A DNA stretch of 41,595 bases from CAZQKE01 sp964593865 (lineage in GTDB: Bacteria > Chloroflexota > Anaerolineae > JAAYZQ01). Shown here in pieces: positions 17,754 through 25,916 of this stretch. The stretch is taken from assembly GCA_964593865.1 (NCBI GenBank), contig CAZQKE010000081.1:1-41595 (forward strand). Direction: 5' to 3'. Under the pieces are notes generated by a model. That model was not told the origin of the DNA and searched no databases. It saw only the letters and a program-made list of their open reading frames with translations. How positions within the stretch are numbered: position 1 is the first letter of the stretch; every line of letters starts with the position of its first letter. Position numbers and translations under genes: made by a program.

Positions 17754-17784
17754 CTACCCTCTCGTCGAATCGGCGAGAGGGTAG
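17754..17784 (+). terminator. Stem-loop between DUF5666 and beta-helix genes
   Basis: Perfect 11-base arms CTACCCTCTCG and CGAGAGGGTAG around a 9-base loop. The sequence after it (TTGTGATCCTT) is only partly T-rich, so termination of the upstream gene is likely but leaky; it may instead shape the leader of the next gene. Confidence 0.5.
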
Positions 17785-17841
17785 TTGTGATCCTTGATGG
17801 CGCGCCGAGCGCACGCCGCAGGTTTTCCGAAGGGGGATAAC

Positions 17842-19503
17842 ATGGCGAAAATTTGGAAACACGTTTTCTTCGTCTTCACGCTCCTTCTACTCGCTTTGGT
17901 TCTCGGCGGCTTGGTAACCGCTTCGGCTCAAGGTACGACGACCTACCGCGTCTGTACCGCAGGCCCCCCTACCTGCGATTTTTCCTCCATCCAGGCGGCG
18001 GTAGATGCTGCTGCCGACGGGGATACCATTCAGGTTGCCGAAGGAAAGTATAGCGCGGTGCAGAGCCGCCCTGCTCCGGCAGGCTATCCGGGACCGGCGA
18101 CCATCACCCAGGTCCTCTATATCTCCAAATCGGTGACGATCCGAGGAGGATATACAACGGGCAATTGGGCGGATTCTGACCCCGAAGCGCACCCAACGAT
18201 CCTGGATGCCCAAGATCGGGGGCGGGTGCTGTTCATCGCCGGAGACATTTCACCCACGATTGAGGGATTGATCTTGACCAACGGCAACGCTACCGGGCTG
18301 GGTGGCTCCCCCTGGACCGATGCCGGGGGCGGCATCTATATCCTGACCGCCACCGCAACCCTGCAAAACTGCGTGGTGGAAGCCAATATCGGCGGCACAT
18401 CCTCCTGGGGAGGGACGGGTGGTGGGTTGTACCTGACCTCCAGTCAGGCCGTCATCCGCAACAACCTGTTCCGCCACAACGCCGCCGCCGTAGCGGGGAC
18501 GGGCTACGGCGGTGGACTATCCCTCTACAACGACCGGGCTGCGGTGAGCGGCAATGAGGTGTACAGCAACACGGCCAGCCTCGCCGGATGGGGGTATGGC
18601 GGAGGGGTGTCTCTGTATGCCAGCAACGCAGTCCTGACAGACAACGAGATATACAGCAACACGGCCAGCAGTGCAGACCTGGGTTACGGCGGTGGAATCC
18701 ACGCCGCGAAAGGACACGCCCTACTTGCCGACAACACCATCCAGGAGAACACGGCCAGCACCGCTTCCGACGGTTACGGCGGCGGCATTGCTCTGGACCA
18801 GGTCCTTGCCGTCATCGTCAGGACCGCCATCACGAGCAACAAGGCGACCTCCGACGTCGGGTCTTACGGTTACGGCGGCGGGTTGGACCTGTGGAAGAGC
18901 GATGCGGTCCTGGTCGGCGACATCATTCGGGACAACGCAGCCGGTGATAGCACTTGGGGCTACGGCGGCGGGTTCAGTGTTTCGAACAGCACCATGCAGC
19001 TCATCAACACCGCCATCTTGGGCAACCGAGCCGAGGAAGAGGGGAGCGGGCTGTTGCTCAGCGGGAGCACGATCTCCTTGACTCACACCACGCTGGCCCA
19101 GAACATCGGCGGCGATGGGAGCGGCCTCCACCTGGCCAACAACAGCTCCGCCGTGCTGACGAACACCATCCTGGTCAGCCATACCGTGGGCATCACGGCG
19201 ACGGTCGACAGCCGGGCGACACTGGACGGCGTCTTGTGGAACGGAAATGTCGCCAACAGCGGCGGCCTGGGCCTCGTCACCGTCGCCCACGCGACAACGG
19301 GCAGCCCTGCTTTTGCCGCCGACGGATACCACCTCACGGCAGCCTCGGCGGCTTTGGACGCCGGAATCGACGCCGGGGTCACGCAGGATATTGACAATTC
19401 GCTGCGCCCCTACCAGGCCCCGGACCTGGGAGCCGACGAATACTGGCCGCCCGGTGCACTGCACAGGCTCTTTTTGCCGCTGGTGATGCGCCAGACTCCC
19501 TAA
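17842..19503 (+). CDS. Secreted right-handed beta-helix protein with LPLVMR tail
   Basis: 553 residues. Signal peptide at 1-31 (FFVFTLLLLALVLGGLVTAS). Then SIQAAVDAAADGDTIQVAEG, the usual first coil of DUF1565/pectate-lyase-like helices, and more than ten PbH1 coils with the repeated pattern YGGG-(I/V/L)-x-L-x-x-S/D-x-A-x-L-x-x-N-x-I. Four coils contain near-identical YSNTAS or ENTAS and GYGGG words. The end is ALDAGIDAGV, DLGADEY (a frequent C-terminal cap) and HRLFLPLVMRQTP. The last block resembles tails common on exported Chloroflexota proteins. Start at 17842 is set by AAGGGGGAT and the signal peptide. Role unknown; surface polysaccharide binding or adhesion is a guess. Confidence 0.88.
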   Translation: MAKIWKHVFFVFTLLLLALVLGGLVTASAQGTTTYRVCTAGPPTCDFSSIQAAVDAAADGDTIQVAEGKYSAVQSRPAPAGYPGPATITQVLYISKSVTIRGGYTTGNWADSDPEAHPTILDAQDRGRVLFIAGDISPTIEGLILTNGNATGLGGSPWTDAGGGIYILTATATLQNCVVEANIGGTSSWGGTGGGLYLTSSQAVIRNNLFRHNAAAVAGTGYGGGLSLYNDRAAVSGNEVYSNTASLAGWGYGGGVSLYASNAVLTDNEIYSNTASSADLGYGGGIHAAKGHALLADNTIQENTASTASDGYGGGIALDQVLAVIVRTAITSNKATSDVGSYGYGGGLDLWKSDAVLVGDIIRDNAAGDSTWGYGGGFSVSNSTMQLINTAILGNRAEEEGSGLLLSGSTISLTHTTLAQNIGGDGSGLHLANNSSAVLTNTILVSHTVGITATVDSRATLDGVLWNGNVANSGGLGLVTVAHATTGSPAFAADGYHLTAASAALDAGIDAGVTQDIDNSLRPYQAPDLGADEYWPPGALHRLFLPLVMRQTP

Positions 19504-19520
19504 GCCGATTTTGGCCAAAG

Positions 19521-19571
19521 AACCTCCCGCAGGTCGCCGGGCCGGAGGCTCCGTTGAACCTGCGGGAGGTT
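19521..19571. repeat. 14-base-arm inverted repeat between convergent genes
   Basis: AACCTCCCGCAGGT at 19521-19534 pairs exactly with ACCTGCGGGAGGTT at 19558-19571 around a 23-base GC-rich loop. It lies between the converging beta-helix and M28 genes. Neither side has a clear T run, so it looks more like a short palindromic element than a classical terminator. The rest of 19572-19704 has only small GC-rich hairpins and a fragment (CGTGTATTCGCACC) resembling R1. Confidence 0.65.
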
Positions 19572-19704
19572 GAAAACGGCCCAAGTCGTGCCTTTTTGGA
19601 GCTGCGGCCGGACATCCGCCTGCGCAGATGCACCCCGCCAACGGCCTGCAGGGTGCGGTCTCAACTCCGTGCCTGCGTGTATTCGCACCCCGCCCGTGGC
19701 GATA

Positions 19705-20886
19705 CTAGTCCGAATCCAGGGTATGGAGCATAGCCAGAGCAAAGCGGGTGGCCCGCTCCAACCCCTCCGGCTCCAGATGGGCCGAGTCGTCCTCGTAACG
19801 ATGCCAGTTGGCCAACCAGCCATCCTCCCCCACGCCGACCAAGCAAATGCCCCGAAAGCCCCGTCCCCGCAGAGCGCCCACCTCCTCCAGGATGACCATT
19901 TCCTGCCCCCCGACGCCCAGCTCCGGGTAGTAGCGGGCGGTCCTTTCGGCCCAGGCCAACGATTCGGGATCGGGGGCATAGGGGGTTAGGTAGGAGAAGC
20001 TGCTGTGGCGGGTGACATAGGCGATTTGGCGTGTGCCGACCATTTCAAAATCAAGGAACCAGGCATCGCGCAGCCGCTCACCATAGGCGTCCAAAAGGGC
20101 GTGCATCCCCACGCAACCGACCTCTTCGGCGGCGGTGAAGGCCAGCCAAACCTCGGTGTGGTCCAGGGGCGAGCGGTGCAGATGGGCGGCCAGGCCCAGT
20201 AGGCAGGCCACTGCCGAAGCGTTGTCCCCCGCCCCGGCGATGTAACCGCCCCGTTCATCGTTGAGCAGGTAAAGGAAAGCCAGTCCCAGGCCCACCAGCG
20301 TCGCCTTTTGGACGAAGGCAGCTCCTTTTCCGGCCCCCAACGCCCCGGCGATCTGGGCCAGACCGTTGGCCGCCAGGGCCGCTTCCGCCGCCGTGGCCGA
20401 AGCGGTCAGCATCTTTTTGAGACCGGGAGCGAAGGAAAAACGGTGCTTGTTGGTATCTGTATGGCCCACCAAGACGACGGTATGCCGCCGCCCCTGCCGG
20501 GCGGGGATGCGGGCGATCAGGTTGGCCGTGGGGCGTTTGGGAAACAGGGGCGAAAGCAGATGACGGCCCCCCTGGGTGACCTGCCACAGGTGATAGGCCC
20601 CCGTCAGGGCGGCCAATCCGCCGACCAACTTGCCCACCCGCCCCATCCGCCCCAGGCCGTTCCCGGTCAGGGCCAGCAAGGCAGGAACGCCGATGGTATA
20701 GCCCCAGGTATCCCAGGCCAACAGCGGCATCTCTTCCACGTCGTCCAGGCCGATCTCGTCCAGAACGCGCCGGATATAGGCTCGGGCTTGGGCTTCTTGG
20801 GGATGCCCCGCGGGACGGGGACCGATCCCCTCCGCCAGGGCTTGGACGTGGGCATACAGGGCTTTGGCGGTCAAAGGATCGCTCAT
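19705..20886 (-). CDS. M28 family zinc aminopeptidase with membrane insertions
   Basis: 393 residues starting MSDPLTAKAL at 20886 after AGGAGG, 10 bases behind the upstream lipoprotein gene. All M28 metal ligands are visible: His142/Asp144 in LVGHTDTNK, Asp221 in AGAGDNASA, the catalytic Glu254-Glu255 in TAAEEVG, Asp279 in LDFEMVG and His370 (or His362) near the end in WHRYEDDSAH. Unlike plain M28 enzymes it carries hydrophobic segments inside the domain (about 62-76, 87-100 and 194-208), so it is probably membrane-bound, perhaps processing peptides at the inner face. Specificity not predictable. Confidence 0.88.
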   Translation of the reverse strand: MSDPLTAKALYAHVQALAEGIGPRPAGHPQEAQARAYIRRVLDEIGLDDVEEMPLLAWDTWGYTIGVPALLALTGNGLGRMGRVGKLVGGLAALTGAYHLWQVTQGGRHLLSPLFPKRPTANLIARIPARQGRRHTVVLVGHTDTNKHRFSFAPGLKKMLTASATAAEAALAANGLAQIAGALGAGKGAAFVQKATLVGLGLAFLYLLNDERGGYIAGAGDNASAVACLLGLAAHLHRSPLDHTEVWLAFTAAEEVGCVGMHALLDAYGERLRDAWFLDFEMVGTRQIAYVTRHSSFSYLTPYAPDPESLAWAERTARYYPELGVGGQEMVILEEVGALRGRGFRGICLVGVGEDGWLANWHRYEDDSAHLEPEGLERATRFALAMLHTLDSD

Positions 20887-20896
20887 GCAAAACCTC

Positions 20897-23362
20897 CTAC
20901 AAGTCCTCTCCCAGGCTGTGGAGCAGCCGCTCGGACGTGCTCTGCCACCACGTCGTCGATGGGTGTCCCAATTGGCCTTCCACGCCACCAAGTTGCTGCC
21001 AGACGCGGTTGAAGCGGGCGGCGGCATCTCCCTGCGCGCCGGATGTCGGCTGCCAGATTTCCAGGTTTTTCCCCTCGCGCAACACGGCCAGGCTGCTGCC
21101 GTCGGGGCTGAAGGCTGCCTCGCCCACGTAGCCTATCCCCAGCCACGCTGCCTGCTGCTGCCGGGCCAGATCCCAGAACTCTATCCCTTCGGAGCCAAAG
21201 ACGGCCAACAACACGCCGTCACCGCTCATATCGCCGCCGCTTCCACCATGCTCGAGAGTCATCGTGCCCCGATTGGTCCCATCGGCCAGCCAAGCATCTA
21301 CGGCCAAAGAGGTCAGGGTCCAGAGCCGGTTCTCCGTTCCGGCAAAGAGGTCTTGGACCGAACCCCGCGTGTGGAAGGCGGTGATCTGCATTCCATCACT
21401 CACCTGCCATCCCTGGACGGTGCTATTGTACAACCCGGCCCACACCCGTTGCCCATCGGGGCTGAAGGCGACGGCGAAAATCATCGGCGGGTGCGTGCCC
21501 TGGTATGTCGCTTTGATGTCATGGCGCAACGTCCCCTGCTCCACATCCCACAGCCGCAGCCGCGCGTCGGTGGAGGCACTGGCCAAAAGGCGACCATCGG
21601 GGCTAAAGGCCATATCCATTACCGAATAGTCGTGGCCTTCTAGGGTGCGGACCAAGCTCCAATCGCTTACCTGCCACAGGTCAATGCGGTTGGTAATCGT
21701 CCCCTCTACGCGGGTGACGGCCAGGAAGCGACCATCGGGTGACCAAGCCAGTCGACCGGCGGCGATCTCCTGGGGCAAGGCGACCGGCTCCAGGGTGTCG
21801 GCCCGGTAAAGGTGCAGTTTTCCATCCTGGGAAAGGGCCAAAAAACGGCTATCGGGGGACCAGGTCAGGCTGCGGGCACTTTCCCCCACGCCGGTCTGCT
21901 GCACCTGGGAAAGCTGCCCCACGTTGGCCGGGGTGATGCCCTGTGCCCCGGCAGACGGCGTAGCCGATGGTGGCGCGGTGGGAGGAATCGTGGGGGTGGC
22001 GGGAGGCGCAGTCCGGTCGCCGGGGCCGTAAGCACGCAGTGTCTCTCCCAGGATGTAGACGCGATCTCCATCCACGGCCAGATCCCGCGCTTTGGCTTCG
22101 CCCAGGGCGACCTGTTGTTGCACCCGGCCATCGGTCGCATTTAGGATCAAGAGGTATTCGGCCCAATCCCGATCCCGGGCAATGGCGACGACGGCATCGG
22201 CGGCGGCCACCAGGTTGACAACCGACCACTGCGCGGCGGGCAGAGCCGTCCACCGGGTCCGCCCGTCGGCTGCATCCAGGGCCACGAGCGCATCGCCGCT
22301 TCGCTCCGACGATGCCGCAGAAGGGGCAGCAAACACCAACCCCTGCGCTACGGCGATCTCGGCAGGGTAGGCATCCCAGTCGGTGCGCCACAGCTCCCGG
22401 CCCCCGGCGGCGTCCAGGGCAGCGATGGAATCAAAGGCACTGGCGAAGAGGCGTCCGCCGGCGTAGGCCAAGTGCAGGACCGGGTCATCTTCCCGCTTTT
22501 GTTCCCAAAGACGCTCGCCCGTGTCCGCACGGAAGGCAGCAATGGTGTCGGCGTAGAAGGTTGTGCCGTCGCCGGCGTGGGGACGGTCATACCCCGGCAC
22601 GCGCCACAGTTCCTGCCCGTTGGCAGGGTCTAAGGCGATCATGGCCGGGTTGCTCCCCACGGTAGGAGCTACGGCAACGGTGTTCCCGGCGACGACCGGC
22701 ATGTAGCCAAAGACATCCATTGTTACCGGCCAGGACCACAAGGACTGCCCGGCGGAAGAGAAAGCGGCCAAAAGGCCCCGTGTTGATTCCACGGCCATTC
22801 CGGCTTCGGTGAATCGTTCCTCCGCCCCGATGATGACCGTGTCACCGGTCAGGGCGATCTTGCCGTCGGTGGTGGACAGGGGCTTCTCGTCGGGCCAGAT
22901 GGCGCGGCAGACCTGTTCCGCTCCGGTGGCAGCATCCAAGACACAAAAAGAGCCGCCGTCGGACAGGACGAAAAGTCGTCCTCCCACGGCGGCCAGAGCT
23001 ACAGGGCTATCCCCCAACACACCCCATTCCCAAAGAAGCGTCAAGGAATCGCCGGGATGGGCATCGGGGTTGGCGCGGGCGTTACCCGGCCCGCCGAAGC
23101 TTGCCGTCCAGCCGCCGACCGTAGGCGGCGGGATGGCGGTCGGCGGAGGTGCAACGGTCGCAGCGGGGGATGCCACAGGGGGAGGAATCGCGGTCGGTCG
23201 AGCCGGGGCAGAGGTGGGCGAAGCGACGACGGTGATGATCGGCGGCGAGGATGTCGGTGTGGCGGTGAGAACGATCACCAGCGGCGTCGAATCCCCGCCG
23301 CCGCAGGCCGCGAGCAAAGCAACCAAAATGACAAGAATCCAGCCCACAGGGATTGTTTTCAT
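20897..23362 (-). CDS. Lipoprotein with two beta-propellers (PQQ-like and WD40)
   Basis: 821 residues. Lipoprotein signal with lipobox LLAAC (Cys20), then a ~70-residue Thr/Pro/Ala linker typical of surface anchoring. Residues ~90-470 form a PQQ/YncE-like propeller (VALAAVGGRLFVL, LDAATGAEQ, IALDPANGQELW, LDAAGGRELW, LDAADGRTRW). After a second Pro-rich linker, residues ~490-790 are WD40-like blades (WSPDSRFLALS, FSPDGRLLASASTDARLRLW, FSPDGQRVWAG). The combination suggests an extracytoplasmic binding or scaffolding protein. It starts at 23362 after GGAGGAG and leads the M28 gene, so both are probably co-expressed. Confidence 0.87.
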   Translation of the reverse strand: MKTIPVGWILVILVALLAACGGGDSTPLVIVLTATPTSSPPIITVVASPTSAPARPTAIPPPVASPAATVAPPPTAIPPPTVGGWTASFGGPGNARANPDAHPGDSLTLLWEWGVLGDSPVALAAVGGRLFVLSDGGSFCVLDAATGAEQVCRAIWPDEKPLSTTDGKIALTGDTVIIGAEERFTEAGMAVESTRGLLAAFSSAGQSLWSWPVTMDVFGYMPVVAGNTVAVAPTVGSNPAMIALDPANGQELWRVPGYDRPHAGDGTTFYADTIAAFRADTGERLWEQKREDDPVLHLAYAGGRLFASAFDSIAALDAAGGRELWRTDWDAYPAEIAVAQGLVFAAPSAASSERSGDALVALDAADGRTRWTALPAAQWSVVNLVAAADAVVAIARDRDWAEYLLILNATDGRVQQQVALGEAKARDLAVDGDRVYILGETLRAYGPGDRTAPPATPTIPPTAPPSATPSAGAQGITPANVGQLSQVQQTGVGESARSLTWSPDSRFLALSQDGKLHLYRADTLEPVALPQEIAAGRLAWSPDGRFLAVTRVEGTITNRIDLWQVSDWSLVRTLEGHDYSVMDMAFSPDGRLLASASTDARLRLWDVEQGTLRHDIKATYQGTHPPMIFAVAFSPDGQRVWAGLYNSTVQGWQVSDGMQITAFHTRGSVQDLFAGTENRLWTLTSLAVDAWLADGTNRGTMTLEHGGSGGDMSGDGVLLAVFGSEGIEFWDLARQQQAAWLGIGYVGEAAFSPDGSSLAVLREGKNLEIWQPTSGAQGDAAARFNRVWQQLGGVEGQLGHPSTTWWQSTSERLLHSLGEDL

Positions 23363-23478
23363 CGTCTCCTCCGGTGGTGTCCGGCCGTTTGAGTGCGCGC
23401 CGAACGGTACAAGGCGAAGAGGCGATAAATTCTGCGCAGAAAATCGGCGTCTCCCGCTCCTCTGCGGCGAACCCTATC

Positions 23479-23979
23479 CTACAAGCCCAGCAGTTGGGAT
23501 TTCTTGGCCTCAAATTCGGCGTCGTTGATGATGCCCCGGTCACGCAAGGTGGCCAGCCGTTCCAGTTCGTCGAGGTAGGATGCTTCGGTAGCCCCGGCCC
23601 CTGAAGCGGTCCCCGGCTCGGAGCCGGATTCTAGAGCAGCATAGTCGCTCTCGGTCATCTCCATACTTTGGATGCCCAGTTCGTTCATGGCCTCCTGCAA
23701 ATCTTGATCGCTCAACTCCTCCGGCGGGACACCGGTGTACTCTTGGATGCGGTCGGCATCCCGCTGGGCCAGCTTGACACCGGCGTACGCTGCTCCCCCG
23801 GCGGCCAGGACGACCGCCCCGCCGACCAAGATGCGCCTCCTTCGCCTACGGCGGCGGTACACCCGCCGTGCCCTGCGCCGGGCCGGACCGGCCACAACCG
23901 CCCGACGGCGCACCGTCCGTCGTGTGGTGCGGCGGGCCGTCCGTCGCGCCGTCCTTCTGGCAACTCGTCTTCCACGCAT
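23479..23979 (-). CDS. SHOCT-domain protein with Arg-rich N-terminus and one membrane helix
   Basis: 166 residues after AGGAGG. Residues 1-50 are extremely Arg-rich, made of repeated RRTARRT-like words and ending in eight Arg. Then comes one hydrophobic helix (ILVGGAVVLAAGGAAYAGVKL, about 50-70), a helical/acidic Ser-Gly linker, and a C-terminal SHOCT domain (YLDELERLATLRDRGIINDAEFEAKKSQLL). SHOCT is a short domain found at the ends of oligomeric or membrane proteins. The Arg-rich part would face the cytoplasm by the positive-inside rule, where it could touch nucleic acid or lipid. Located 116 bases before the lipoprotein gene on the same strand; function unknown. Confidence 0.85.
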   Translation of the reverse strand: MRGRRVARRTARRTARRTTRRTVRRRAVVAGPARRRARRVYRRRRRRRRILVGGAVVLAAGGAAYAGVKLAQRDADRIQEYTGVPPEELSDQDLQEAMNELGIQSMEMTESDYAALESGSEPGTASGAGATEASYLDELERLATLRDRGIINDAEFEAKKSQLLGL

Positions 23980-24119
23980 TGATCATCCTCCTATCGAAAA
24001 TTGTTGTGTCCGCGGCCCCGGCGAATCGCCCCTATCGCCGCGATTGGCTTCCTCGCCTGGGGATCGGCAAACTTCCGATGGCAAAACAGGTACATTTCAA
24101 GATTTCATACCGCAACAGG

Positions 24120-25016
24120 CTATGCACTCCTGTTGCCATCGTCCCACAGTGATTTCTGCAACGATCTAGAAGGCCCGTAACGTCCTGTAAAAGCCCCTTC
24201 TGCTTTGCGCTGTTTGAAGGTTTTTCTGACCCGATGCTTTTCTATTTCTTTCCGAGCACGAATCATCTCACGCTCTACGTTTTCTAGCCTTCTTCGCGCC
24301 ATGCTTACATATTCTGGCGAGATTTCTATACCTATGTAGTGGTGTCCCAAAATTCTGGCCGCGACCAGCGTAGTACCCGATCCTGCAAAGGGGTCGATGA
24401 TCACCCCTCCCTGCTTGTCATCCATTATAGCATAAATCGCGCGCAAGGGTAGTTCCAACGGAAAAGGCGCGGGATGCAGGTTATCGCGTTCGGGTGGAAA
24501 TCGCCAAATGGATGTGAGCAGGGCATGACGGGATTTCAACTCCGTGCCTACACGATGATTGCCGATAGGCTTGTAAAGCCAGTAGATTCGCTCATCTACT
24601 TGCCAGAACCTCCAGCCTCGCAGGTTGGCTGCAATCATCCTGTCCCAGATTAATTCCTGGCGCACTACCCATTTGGTCCGAGAGACCCATTCGTAGGGAT
24701 GAAACATCGTGCCGTGTCGCCAGCGTAATTTGTGGTTGTAGAAAAACGACCCGCCGGGTTTGGTTATACGCCAGAGTTCGTTCAAAACTTCGATTTGCCA
24801 AGATCGGTACTCGTCCTCGGCGCGTTTGTCCGTCGCACCCCGGTACTTTACCCGATCCACCAACCAACCTTTCTGATTCTCGCCTTTGTTGTAAGGCGGT
24901 GAGGTAACTCCAACGTCTATACTATCGTTGGGAATCTGGCGCAGTACGTCCAATACATCTCCCTGGATTATACGATCGAGAAAAGCATCTAACCCGGCCG
25001 GCAAAGTATTCACCAT
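24120..25016 (-). CDS. Type II DNA methyltransferase, beta class (N4-cytosine or N6-adenine)
   Basis: 298 residues. Motif IV TSPPYNKGE (38-46) comes before motif I IIDPFAGSGTTLVAAR (~206-221), followed by YIGIEISPEYVSMARRRL. This is the beta-class order, with S-adenosylmethionine binding in the second half and the target-recognition region (~95-190) in between. TSPPY is used by both N4-cytosine and N6-adenine enzymes, so the methylated base cannot be stated. The ATG overlaps the preceding nuclease stop (TAATG). G+C is clearly lower than around it (about 47% in sampled lines), suggesting transfer. It protects against the adjacent nuclease. Confidence 0.9.
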   Translation of the reverse strand: MVNTLPAGLDAFLDRIIQGDVLDVLRQIPNDSIDVGVTSPPYNKGENQKGWLVDRVKYRGATDKRAEDEYRSWQIEVLNELWRITKPGGSFFYNHKLRWRHGTMFHPYEWVSRTKWVVRQELIWDRMIAANLRGWRFWQVDERIYWLYKPIGNHRVGTELKSRHALLTSIWRFPPERDNLHPAPFPLELPLRAIYAIMDDKQGGVIIDPFAGSGTTLVAARILGHHYIGIEISPEYVSMARRRLENVEREMIRARKEIEKHRVRKTFKQRKAEGAFTGRYGPSRSLQKSLWDDGNRSA

Positions 25017-25717
25017 TAAGAAAGCTCCTTGTGCAATGAGATCAAGAACTCCAAGAATCCTCGGTTAAGAAAGTCTGCAAATGCACTGATGTTCGGCGCG
25101 CAATAGTGCAGCTTTATGTCTGGACAGTCTTTGTAATGCTTGAAATTGAAAGATGCGCTCCGTAGAAAAGTATTTGCGGGCCGTTGCCATGTACCAATCT
25201 CAGATTCTGGATTCCAATCAGGAAATTTTCTCTGCAGCGTTTCCCGTAAACGCGTTTCGATACATGTAAAAGGAATCTCTATCACGTACAGTAGACGGCC
25301 TTCTGCGAAACCACTTAACACCATTTGCACTTGATTTTTCGAATCCTTGTGCCATCGCTCCGGCGTATAATCCGAGAAGTTTCCTCCTCCATCTAGGCGA
25401 CGCTTGATCTCGCCATTCTCCCGGCGGCGGACATTTTTGGGTTTAGCTTCACAAACTAGCTTCCCTTCTCGACCTTGCGGGCCGAGCAGCCTGTAACCGT
25501 TGTAACCCAATTTGCCTTCTAAAGGTTGGTATCCTGCAATACGAAGGGTTAACCATTCCCGCAAAGTAGACGAATTAGAGTCGTTGAGGTAGATTGTCAA
25601 GAGATCGACAAAAGATGCTTCCAAAGTAGCCCGGCTGACTTTGGCCATTTCTTGTTGCAGGGTAGTGCGTGAGGCAGTAGCGTAAGTAATGATAAAATGC
25701 TCCAATGTTTGATTCAT
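25016..25717 (-). CDS. Probable type II restriction endonuclease partner of the methyltransferase
   Basis: 233 residues, with the same AT-richer composition as the methyltransferase it overlaps by one base. A segment GYNGYRLLGPQGREGKLVCE followed by AKPK is followed later by a Lys/Gln helix and strands (LLYVIEIPF). The strand ending in CEAK (Glu90, Lys92) looks like the E-x-K half of a PD-(D/E)xK nuclease core. No named subfamily or recognition site was recognised. The call rests mainly on gene order (endonuclease just before methyltransferase), size and this core; other possibilities include a control or unrelated nuclease. Ribosome site CGGAG before 25717. Confidence 0.65.
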   Translation of the reverse strand: MNQTLEHFIITYATASRTTLQQEMAKVSRATLEASFVDLLTIYLNDSNSSTLREWLTLRIAGYQPLEGKLGYNGYRLLGPQGREGKLVCEAKPKNVRRRENGEIKRRLDGGGNFSDYTPERWHKDSKNQVQMVLSGFAEGRLLYVIEIPFTCIETRLRETLQRKFPDWNPESEIGTWQRPANTFLRSASFNFKHYKDCPDIKLHYCAPNISAFADFLNRGFLEFLISLHKELS

Positions 25718-25770
25718 CTTGCTGATCTACTCCGAAATGATCTTCGTTCCCTTTGCCCGGCATGGATCAC

Positions 25771-25808
25771 GACCCGCGCCCCATTGCAATCTGCAATTGG
25801 GCGCGGTC
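25771..25808. repeat. Imperfect 17-base hairpin, border of the restriction-modification island
   Basis: Left arm GACCCGCGCCCCATTGCA (25771-25788) and right arm TGCAATTGGGCGCGGTC (25792-25808) pair with one bulge and one mismatch around a 3-base loop. It sits in the 199-base gap before the nuclease gene. No promoter was found in that gap. Confidence 0.7.
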
Positions 25809-25815
25809 GATCATA

Positions 25816-25838
25816 GGCGCGAGTTTGAAACCCGCGCC
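25816..25838. repeat. Second hairpin next to the first
   Basis: GGCGCGAGTTT and AAACCCGCGCC pair with one mismatch over a tight loop, 8 bases after the previous hairpin, followed by a small AAGCCGGGGCTT palindrome. On the plus strand it is trailed by TTTAC only, so it is not a clear terminator. Probably REP/MITE-like debris. Confidence 0.65.
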
Positions 25839-25916
25839 TTTACAAAAGCCGGGGCTTGCGCTACGCGGCAAAGCGGGTACGTCGGCACAGGCTCCTAAAG
25901 GACAGATCGAGTTCTC

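Noticed and set aside
23430..23441. Perfect palindrome TTCTGCGCAGAA as an operator
   Set aside because: A 12-base palindrome near the SHOCT stop; it matches no operator I know and occurs once, so chance cannot be excluded.
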